The notes below the pieces were generated by a model. It made no database searches. It had not been told where the DNA came from and worked only from the letters and a program-made list of their open reading frames with translations. Positions 1-4,032 of a stretch of DNA of 6,267 bases are shown in pieces. Source of the DNA: Streptosporangiaceae bacterium (GTDB taxonomy: Bacteria; Actinomycetota; Actinomycetes; Streptosporangiales; Streptosporangiaceae). Each line of letters opens with the position of its first letter. Position 1 is the stretch's first letter. Where the stretch lies: assembly GCA_030040815.1 (NCBI GenBank), contig JASHSZ010000188.1:1-6267 (forward strand), read 5' to 3'. A program made the translations under genes and the position numbers.

Positions 1-369
1 GTCGGCGAGGTCGCGGCCGTACTCCTTCGCGATCCCGGCGATGACGCGCACCTGGTCGGCGGATAGCTGACCGCCGGGGATGCGCACTCGCATCATGAAG
101 TAGGGGTCCTCGATCTCGGCGTCTTCAAGCGCTCCGGTCTTGCCGCCGGCGATGCCGGGCTTGCGCTGGGTGTACAGACCCCACCAGCGGAATCGTCCGC
201 GCAGGTCGGCCGGGTCGATCGAGTCGAAGCCGAGGTGGGCGTAGCGGGTGAGGATGCGCTCGCGGACGTGCAGTCCGTCGTCGTCCTTTTTGAATCTCTC
301 GGCCGGGTTGAGCGGCTCATGGTGGCCGAGGGCCCACTGGCCCTGACCGCGTAGCGGCTGGGATGACAT
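1..369 (-). CDS. sirA: Ferredoxin-dependent sulfite/nitrite reductase, N-terminal part (runs off left edge)
   Basis: This is the first 123 codons of a siroheme and [4Fe-4S] reductase that takes six electrons from ferredoxin to make sulfide from sulfite (or ammonia from nitrite) in the cytoplasm. The reading is from the minus strand and stays open to the edge. Family-typical N-terminal segments are visible: GQWALGHHEPLN at about residues 10-21, ERFKKDDDGL, GFDSIDPADLRGRFRWWGLY at about 49-68, TQRKPG, and PYFMMRVRIPGGQL at about 90-103. These match the mycobacterial SirA/NirA family closely. The ATG at 369-367 is preceded by GAAGGA (383-378) at 8-nt spacing. The cofactor-binding Cys motifs lie beyond the window. 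Sulfite and nitrite reductases share this region, so sirA is chosen because the upstream leader peptide is of the sulfur/cysteine type; nirA remains possible. Confidence 0.9.
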   Translation of the reverse strand, partial: MSSQPLRGQGQWALGHHEPLNPAERFKKDDDGLHVRERILTRYAHLGFDSIDPADLRGRFRWWGLYTQRKPGIAGGKTGALEDAEIEDPYFMMRVRIPGGQLSADQVRVIAGIAKEYGRDLAD

Positions 370-408
370 GTCGGAAGTCCTTCGGCTGGCGGCTAAGCAC
401 GAGCTGGT

Positions 409-434
409 GCCGCCCGGCGGGCGCGCGGGCAGGC
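409..434 (-). promoter_or_regulatory. GC-rich hairpin between leader peptide and reductase (possible attenuator)
   Basis: In the minus-strand transcript, GCC-U-GCCCG (434-426) can pair with CGGGC-GGC (416-409), giving eight pairs with one bulged base and a 9-nt loop. A competing tighter hairpin, CGCCC-GCC-GGGCG, lies at 423-411. Two exclusive structures between a leader ORF and the gene it precedes would fit attenuation. There is no U-run, so a classical intrinsic terminator is not supported. In GC-rich DNA such stems also arise by chance. Confidence 0.3.
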
Positions 435-466
435 GGTAGCGGTGCAGGTGAGGTGGCGAGCCTCGG

Positions 467-565
467 TCAGCGGAAGGTGCGACAGATTGCGCTGGAGACG
501 CGCTGCAGATCGATGTGACGCCGGCAGACAAGCCGTGTGCCGCGACTGATGGTCGGGCCGGTCAC
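467..565 (-). CDS. Putative leader peptide upstream of the sulfite/nitrite reductase
   Basis: This is a 32-codon ORF too short for most gene finders. It starts at GTG (565-563), preceded by GGAGG (575-571) with 5-nt spacing, the strongest ribosome binding site in this part of the window. The C-terminal half reads VCRRHIDLQRVSSAICRTFR. This resembles short Streptomyces leader peptides of the RRHVDLxRVSSAxCR type found ahead of sulfur-assimilation genes, by my recollection of the family. Cys codons fall at positions 14 (TGC) and 28 (TGT), the latter five codons before the stop. The ORF ends 97 bases before the reductase start on the same strand. By analogy with cysteine-responsive leader ORFs ahead of mycobacterial sulfur genes, its translation probably senses Cys-tRNA supply and adjusts reductase expression; this is inference. 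An in-frame ATG at 652 would give 61 codons, but the C-terminal family similarity and the ribosome binding site favour GTG 565. Confidence 0.72.
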   Translation of the reverse strand: MTGPTISRGTRLVCRRHIDLQRVSSAICRTFR

Positions 566-813
566 CTGTGCCTCCGTGGGCGTGGTCGCTGTGCTAGCGG
601 TCGTGGTGCTCCCGGTCGGTGAGATCTCGGCCGCTGCGTTGCGGCTGGTCACGCCTTATTGGCGTGCGCAGCCTGGCCGACAGCACTGCTTCGACGTTAG
701 GTCGGGACTCCTCGGTTCGCAAGTTAAATGTTTCTGTCTGCCAGGTTCCGGCGGCCCTGGGTCGGCGGAAAAACCGCTGCGTCACTGCCCGGCCGACGGT
801 CATGATGCGCGGT
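566..813. other. Divergent intergenic region between leader peptide and methyltransferase
   Basis: No convincing gene is seen here. The stretch should hold the outward promoters for the leader/reductase unit (minus) and the methyltransferase (plus). TANNNT-like hexamers occur, for example TAACGT on the minus strand near 694-699 and TTAAAT on the plus strand at 724-729. None has a clear -35 partner at 16-18 bp, so no promoter is assigned. The inverted repeat at 650-666 is the most ordered element. A palindromic GAGATCTC lies at 621-628. Confidence 0.5.
650..666. repeat. Perfect inverted repeat CACGCC-TTATT-GGCGTG, possible operator
   Basis: The sequence shows two exact 6-bp arms around a 5-bp AT-only spacer. 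It lies 85 bp upstream of the leader GTG and about 150 bp upstream of the methyltransferase, in the divergent promoter region. A 17-bp dyad with an AT spacer in GC-rich DNA suits binding of a dimeric repressor or activator. No regulator is encoded nearby that can be tied to it. It is not followed by a T-run, so a terminator is unlikely. Confidence 0.4.
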
Positions 814-1698
814 ATGGCTGAGGACCGTTACGTCACCGCGATGCACGAGCACTACCAGCGGGGCGAGGAGGCCGACCGGCTTGTCACGTCTGGCCACGGG
901 CAGCTGGAGTTCGAGCGAACCCAGGAGATCGTGCTCAGGCATCTGCCCCCGCCGCCGGCGGTGATCGCCGACATTGGCGGCGGCCCGGGGCGGTACGCGG
1001 TGTGGCTCGCCAGGCTCGGTTATCGCGTGGTGCACCGCGACGTCGTGCCGCTGCACGTCGAGCAGATGCAGGCGGCGGCCGTGACGGATCCGACGCCCGG
1101 CCAGGCCATCGACACCGCCGCGAGCGCGGCTATCGATGCCGCCGTCGGCGTGATGATCGATGCCGCCGTTGGGGACGCTCGCAGCCTGGATCTCGCCGAC
1201 GCCAGCGTCGATGCGGTGCTGCTGCTCGGGCCGCTGTACCATCTCGCCCGGCGGGCGGAGCGCGTGCAGGCGCTGCGAGAGGCTCGTCGCGTCGTCCGGC
1301 CCGGCGGCCCGGTGTTCGGCGCCGCGATCTCCCGCTGGGCGGCGCGGTACGACGGCGTGCTCAGGCTGCGGCTATACGAGCAGGTCCCCGCCATGCTGGA
1401 AGCGATCGGGCCGCTGGAGCGGACCGGCGTGCTACCTCCGCTAGAGCCTGGCTGGTTCACCGGGTACACGCACCGGCCGGGACAGTTGCGGGCCGAGTTC
1501 ACCTCTGCAGGGCTTGCGGTGGCCGATCTGGTCAGCGTGGAGTGCGGCGCGTTCCTGCTGGCCGATCTGAGTGAGCGGATGGCCGACCCGGCCGCGCGCC
1601 AGGTGATCATGGACAGCGCGCGGGCCGTGGAGCGAGTGCCCGAGCTGATGGGGCTCGGCACGCATCTGCTGGCCACCGGGATGCGAGCCGAGGAGTGA
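814..1698 (+). CDS. SAM-dependent methyltransferase (class I, Methyltransf_11-like)
   Basis: A predicted cytoplasmic class I methyltransferase of 294 aa that transfers a methyl group from S-adenosylmethionine to an unknown acceptor. SAM-binding motif I is ADIGGGPGRYAVWL (about residues 52-65), followed by the strand-2 segment GYRVVHRDVVPLHVEQ. The motif II/III area is GDARSLDL (about 120-127) and VDAVLLLGPLYHL (132-144), then ALREARRVVRPGGPVFGAAISRW, as in the family. The C-terminal third (GWFTGYTHRPGQLRAEF) is the usual substrate-side part. Between strand 2 and GDARSL the protein carries three 8-residue tandem units that look like an expansion. Start choice is uncertain: ATG 814 begins MAEDRYVTAMHEHYQ, where I expect homologs to begin. 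ATG 802 and 805 are in frame, and none has a good ribosome binding site. CATGAT at 801-806 is a weak -10 that would make 814 leaderless. The next plus-strand gene begins 85 bp after the stop. Confidence 0.85.
   Translation: MAEDRYVTAMHEHYQRGEEADRLVTSGHGQLEFERTQEIVLRHLPPPPAVIADIGGGPGRYAVWLARLGYRVVHRDVVPLHVEQMQAAAVTDPTPGQAIDTAASAAIDAAVGVMIDAAVGDARSLDLADASVDAVLLLGPLYHLARRAERVQALREARRVVRPGGPVFGAAISRWAARYDGVLRLRLYEQVPAMLEAIGPLERTGVLPPLEPGWFTGYTHRPGQLRAEFTSAGLAVADLVSVECGAFLLADLSERMADPAARQVIMDSARAVERVPELMGLGTHLLATGMRAEE
1108..1179 (+). repeat. Three tandem 24-bp (8-codon) units inside the methyltransferase
   Basis: Units begin at 1108, 1132 and 1156 and encode IDTAASAA, IDAAVGVM and IDAAVGDA. Units two and three share an identical 14-bp core (atcgatgccgccgt at 1132-1145 and 1156-1169); unit one has diverged (atcgacaccgccgc). 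The period is exactly 24 bp, so the frame is kept. The last unit runs directly into the conserved GDARSLDL motif. This looks like slippage or duplication that lengthened a surface loop or helix. Confidence 0.8.
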
Positions 1699-1770
1699 TC
1701 CCCTCTGGTCCGCTCGGCCTGAGTTCGGCTGTAGCCACGTCGGTGGTTCTCCCGTCGGTCGGCTGGCGGC

Positions 1771-1776
1771 TAGCCT
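1771..1776 (+). promoter_or_regulatory. Probable -10 element (TAGCCT) for a leaderless DUF3046 transcript
   Basis: TAGCCT fits the actinobacterial TANNNT -10 consensus and ends 7 bp before GTG 1784, the spacing that places the transcription start on the start codon. The gene has no ribosome binding site, which agrees with leaderless expression. No clear -35 hexamer is visible. Confidence 0.5.
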
Positions 1777-1783
1777 GGTGCGG

Positions 1784-1978
1784 GTGCGGCTGACGGAGTT
1801 CTGGGAACGGATGCGCAGGCAGTTCGGCGACGGCTACGCCGAGAGCGTGGCGAAGGACCAGGTCCTGCCGGGTCTCGGGAGCCGGACCGTCGAGCAGGCG
1901 CTGGCCGATGGCGAGGACGCCAAGGTGGTCTGGCGGGCCGTCTGCGAGGCGTTCAAGGTGCCTGAGCGGCTGCGGTGA
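1784..1978 (+). CDS. DUF3046 domain protein
   Basis: A 64-aa protein of unknown function that matches the DUF3046 family over its whole length. Typical family segments are MRLTEFWERM at the N-terminus, then YAESVAKDQVL, LGSRTVEQALADGEDAKVVW and RAVCEAFKVPERLR at the C-terminus. It is probably helical and cytoplasmic, with no signal peptide or membrane segment. The family is confined to Actinobacteria and is often encoded just upstream of recA; here about 2 kb separates them. GTG 1784 is preferred over the in-frame GTG 1778 because the family normally begins MRLTEFW and because TAGCCT is correctly placed for it. The following kinase starts 31 bp after the stop on the same strand and may be co-transcribed. 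Confidence 0.85.
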   Translation: MRLTEFWERMRRQFGDGYAESVAKDQVLPGLGSRTVEQALADGEDAKVVWRAVCEAFKVPERLR

Positions 1979-2009
1979 GCTGCCCGGTGGGGCCGAGCCG
2001 GAGTGGACG

Positions 2010-2621
2010 GTGCTGACCCAGCCCACGGCTGCACGGCGGCTGGTGCTCGTGTCCGGGCCGCCCGCCGCTGGCAAGACTACGCTCGCCGTGGCGCTGGCGG
2101 CCGAGCTCGGGTTTGCCCTGCTGGCCAAGGACCGGATCAAGGAAACTCTGCACGACGCGCTGGGCTTCGACGCCGACCTGGCCTGGTCGCGGCGGCTCGG
2201 AGCCGCAACTATGGAGCTGCTGTGGGCGCTCGCGGCCGATTCGCCCGCGGCGGTGCTGGAGGCCAACTTCTGGTCGGACCATCCGCTGAATAGGGAGCGA
2301 GTGCGGGCGCTCGGTGCCCGGACCGTCGAGGTGCACTGTTCGTGCCCGATCGAGGAGTGCCTGCGCAGATACGAGGCGCGCGCGTCGTCCCGGCACTCGG
2401 TGCACGTCCTCGACCGGGACCTACGGGGCGCTACCGGTGCCGTCAGCTCTGACGGCGCTGCGGCGGCCGCGGGGGCGGCACTGGTCGACGAGCCGCTCGC
2501 GAAAACGTTCGCACGGTCGGCGCAACCGATGCGGCTCGGGCCAGTCGTCACCGTGGACACCACCCGGCCGGTTGGCGTCGTAGCGCTGGCCACGGCGGTA
2601 CAGCAATTGCTGGCGGAGTAG
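2010..2621 (+). CDS. P-loop kinase, AAA_33 / zeta-toxin-like
   Basis: A predicted ATP-dependent phosphotransferase of 203 aa with unknown substrate. The Walker A motif GPPAAGKT lies at residues 16-23 after the strand LVLVS. It is followed by AKDRIKETLHDALG, which in this group contributes to the substrate site. The strand AVLEANFW occupies the Walker-B-like position. HCSCPIEECLRRYEARASSRH supplies the arginine-rich lid. This layout fits the small AAA_33 / chloramphenicol-phosphotransferase-like kinases. Without a partner antitoxin nearby there is no reason to call it a toxin. GTG 2010 is chosen because GGAG (2000-2003) precedes it by 6 nt and it lies shortly before the Walker A strand; the open frame extends further upstream into DUF3046 without family similarity. 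An alanine-rich stretch (AAAAAGAA) near residues 150-157 looks flexible. Confidence 0.8.
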   Translation: MLTQPTAARRLVLVSGPPAAGKTTLAVALAAELGFALLAKDRIKETLHDALGFDADLAWSRRLGAATMELLWALAADSPAAVLEANFWSDHPLNRERVRALGARTVEVHCSCPIEECLRRYEARASSRHSVHVLDRDLRGATGAVSSDGAAAAAGAALVDEPLAKTFARSAQPMRLGPVVTVDTTRPVGVVALATAVQQLLAE

Positions 2622-2659
2622 GTCGCGGCGCTGATCCTTCAGTGGCACGTCGGACGTGG

Positions 2660-3095
2660 CCGTCCAGCTAGGAACGTCGAACGCGATCCAGACATCGGGG
2701 GGCACGTTAGCACGGCCGGAACCGGCCGTCGCGTCTTCGTCCACGCATCGCCGGCGATCTCGATGGCAACCTTGCGCCAGAAGCTCAGCGCCGCCGCGTT
2801 GGCGTCGTGGAAGGCCACCTCCCAGAAACCAGGATGCCGAGTGACCACCTGCTGGACGGCGCGCAGCCCGATCCCGGCTCGGCGCGCCCCGCGTACCAAG
2901 AAGAAGCGGTTCAGCACCCGCGTACTGGTAGTCAGGGCGCGCACGAGGGCAAGGCCGACGGGCCGGTGCCGCTGAGGATCAGGCACGGCGCCCAGTCGTC
3001 GGTTCCGCTCAGCGCGGCCTCCAGTTGCTCGCTGCGGAAGGTGGCGTCCGGGTAGTCAGAGCCCCGGTGAACTCCGACATGTCGTGGCGGAGGAG
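2660..3095 (-). pseudogene. Decayed GNAT-family N-acetyltransferase
   Basis: Read on the minus strand, consecutive pieces of one GNAT acetyltransferase appear in different frames. LLRHDMSEF lies near 3095-3069. RGSDYPDATFRSEQLEAAL and DDWAPCLILS follow from about 3066 to 2973 in a second frame. RPVGLALVRAL, FFLVRGARRAGIGLRA (the acetyl-CoA loop R-x-x-G-x-G/A type), FWEVAFHDANAAALSFW and GDAWTKTRRPVP run from about 2970 to 2715 in a third. PPDVWIAFDV lies at about 2702-2673 in yet another shift. Their order matches an intact family member, but at least three frameshifts are needed and a TGA lies just upstream of LLRHDM, so the N-terminal part is missing. The remnant converges on the kinase gene. 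Sequencing error could explain one shift but hardly three plus the lost start. Ends are approximate. Confidence 0.75.
2712..2729. repeat. Perfect 8-bp inverted repeat (ACGGCCGG-AA-CCGGCCGT)
   Basis: Two exact 8-bp arms flank an AA centre, about 90 bp after the kinase stop and within the GNAT remnant next to its third frameshift. It could fold in the kinase transcript as a 3' hairpin (six pairs with a GGAACC loop), but no T-run follows. It also coincides with codons for RRPVP in the remnant, so coding origin is plausible. Confidence 0.35.
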
Positions 3096-3244
3096 CGAGC
3101 TTCGTCATCAAAGCGCATGAGGGCGGCGGCAGTTAGCCGGCCTCGTGGACCATCTCGTGGCGCTCGGCGACGCGCAGGGGACACAGCTGAAGGCTGGCGG
3201 GCCGCCTTGGGGTTGCGCGAAGTAGAGCACGCGGAAACAATTTT

Positions 3245-3280
3245 GCGGCTCCCAGCCGCGGCATCACGCGAAGGTATAGC
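3245..3280 (+). promoter_or_regulatory. Dyad and possible -10 upstream of the GntR-type gene
   Basis: GCGGCT-CCC-AGCCGC (3245-3259) is a perfect 6-bp inverted repeat. It is followed by TATAGC at 3275-3280, the best -10-like hexamer before the regulator. The dyad would overlap the -35 zone, where an autoregulatory operator could sit. It is tight enough to be an RNA hairpin too, but T residues precede rather than follow it. If TATAGC is a true -10, transcription would start near 3287, downstream of the TTG start proposed for the gene. Confidence 0.3.
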
Positions 3281-3568
3281 TTGATCTGCCTTGCCACCGT
3301 GACTACGGTGCAGGCGTTCAACATCGACCCCGCGTCACCCGTACACCCCTACCGGCAACTCGCCGCCATCCTCCGGAAACAGATAGCAGACGGGACGATC
3401 ACCAGCCGGCTGCCGTCTTACACGACCCTCATCTCCGAGACCGGACTCTCGCTAGGCGTCGTGCAGCGCGCCATCAGTGTGCTCGCCGATGAGCACCTGG
3501 TCGTCACCGTGCAGGGACGCGAGGTCTTCGTCAGGAAGGGGCGTAGCGGAATTTCCGCCCGCAGCTGA
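3281..3568 (+). CDS. Short GntR-family winged-helix transcription regulator
   Basis: A small DNA-binding protein (95 aa from TTG 3281). PVHPYRQLAAILRKQIADGT (about residues 20-39) is helix 1 of the GntR fold. LPSYTTLISETGLSLGVVQR (44-63) is the helix-turn-helix, and AISVLADEHLVVTVQGREVFVRK (64-86) is the recognition tail and wing. There is no C-terminal effector domain. This occurs naturally in many single-domain actinobacterial GntR proteins, so truncation need not be assumed. The wing has GREVF where glycine (GxGxF) is common. Start: AAGG (3271-3274) stands 6 nt before TTG 3281, while GTG 3299 and GTG 3308 lack ribosome binding sites but are closer to where such proteins usually begin. Its targets are unknown. 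It is transcribed towards recA, 464 bp away. Confidence 0.78.
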   Translation: MICLATVTTVQAFNIDPASPVHPYRQLAAILRKQIADGTITSRLPSYTTLISETGLSLGVVQRAISVLADEHLVVTVQGREVFVRKGRSGISARS

Positions 3569-3795
3569 AGTGACGCACGAGGAGCACTCAGACCTGGCTG
3601 GACTATCAGCCTCGCTTGGCCAGGCGAACCGACACGGCAGGCATGGGCTCTCCTTCGCTGTCTTTCTGCGCGGCGCGGCCAGGTTACGGGGCCGAGTACG
3701 CCAGGTGGCAGCCGCCACTGGGTGCGCCACTGGCTACTGCCGCCCGCTCGCTTTCGGTGGTGGAAAGCCTATTGCGGTCGGCCGGCGTGTTGTCC

Positions 3796-3824
3796 TTCAT
3801 GATCGAACAATTGTTCGTTAGAGT
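3796..3824 (+). promoter_or_regulatory. Distal recA promoter (P2-like), LexA-controlled
   Basis: TAGAGT at 3819-3824 fits the TANNNT -10 consensus. TTCATG at 3796-3801 is a weak -35 at 17-bp spacing. The LexA box fills the spacer, so bound LexA would block RNA polymerase; this geometry is the main support. It corresponds to the LexA-dependent distal promoter of M. tuberculosis recA. Confidence 0.6.
3804..3817. promoter_or_regulatory. LexA (SOS) box CGAACAATTGTTCG
   Basis: A perfect 14-bp palindrome matching the actinobacterial/Gram-positive SOS box CGAAC-N4-GTTCG. It lies 215 bp before the recA start codon. LexA should repress the overlapping promoter until RecA filaments trigger LexA self-cleavage, giving autoregulated SOS induction. 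Confidence 0.93.
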
Positions 3825-3895
3825 GAGCGTACTGGTGGTCGTCCGTACCCTGCGGCGGCCGGGAGATAGAGCGCGAGAACCCGACAGACGAGAAC

Positions 3896-3917
3896 TGTCA
3901 GTGGGCCCGCGTACCGT
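3896..3917 (+). promoter_or_regulatory. Proximal recA promoter of RecA-NDp type (LexA-independent)
   Basis: TGTCAGTGG (3896-3904), then 7 bp, then TACCGT (3912-3917). This reproduces the layout of the M. tuberculosis recA P1 promoter (TTGTCAGTGG-N7-TANNNT). That motif defines the mycobacterial LexA/RecA-independent DNA-damage regulon, activated by the ClpR-like regulator with PafBC. Transcription would start near 3924. The order, SOS promoter distal and RecA-NDp promoter proximal, is also as in M. tuberculosis. Confidence 0.8.
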
Positions 3918-4032
3918 CTCGGCCAGCAGGTGAGCAACCCGCACGGCGGTCCTGTCGCCGGGCGGTTAGGTCAGGCCACGCGCACGCGAGCGGCTCGGCG
4001 TAGCCCCTCGGTCTTCCCCACAGGAGCTTCAG

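Larger units (their letters stand above)
3569..4032. other. recA upstream region, no gene seen
   Basis: This stretch between the GntR-type gene and recA has overlapping open frames on both strands, but none shows family similarity or a good start. I regard it as non-coding. Its right half carries the LexA box, two promoters and the recA ribosome binding site. The left half (about 3569-3790) shows only a 9-bp direct repeat, cgccactgg, at 3713-3721 and 3725-3733. No terminator with a T-run follows the regulator gene. From the proximal promoter the recA mRNA would have an untranslated leader of roughly 110 nt, including a small hairpin, CGGCGG-TCCTG-TCGCCG, at 3944-3960. Confidence 0.6.

Noticed and set aside
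93..320. Alternative open frame of 75 codons on the minus strand
   Set aside because: It is out of frame with the reductase, whose frame shows strong family motifs over the same DNA; the alternative is a Ser/Thr/Arg-rich by-product of GC-rich codons.
619..813. N-terminal extension of the methyltransferase to an upstream start at 619
   Set aside because: The extension has no family similarity, overlaps the divergent promoter region and begins without a ribosome binding site; MAEDRYVTAM at 814 is where homologs are expected to begin.
724..1676. Long antisense open frames (172 and 218 codons) opposite the methyltransferase
   Set aside because: They are rich in Arg, His, Ser and Pro without recognisable motifs, as expected opposite GC-biased codons; the sense frame has SAM-binding motifs.
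1607..2593. 328-codon minus-strand open frame across methyltransferase end, DUF3046 and kinase
   Set aside because: It runs opposite three recognisable genes, is low in complexity, and shows no domain of its own.
2421..2744. 107-codon minus-strand frame beginning in the GNAT remnant
   Set aside because: Only PPDVWIAFDV at its front matches the acetyltransferase; the rest is antisense to the kinase, so it was counted as part of the broken gene and not as a new one.
2660..3095. Programmed frameshifting to make a functional GNAT protein
   Set aside because: Three shifts would be required, no slippery heptamer was recognised, and the N-terminal part is absent; decay is simpler.
3133..3324. 63-codon minus-strand frame ending in CPLRVAERHEMVHEAG
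   Set aside because: The tail looks protein-like but I cannot place it in a family, the upstream half is antisense to the regulator start, and no ribosome binding site is seen.
3477..3933. Plus-strand frames of 114 and 105 codons between the GntR-type gene and recA
   Set aside because: No known motif, poor starts, and they run over the LexA box and recA promoters; treated as non-coding.
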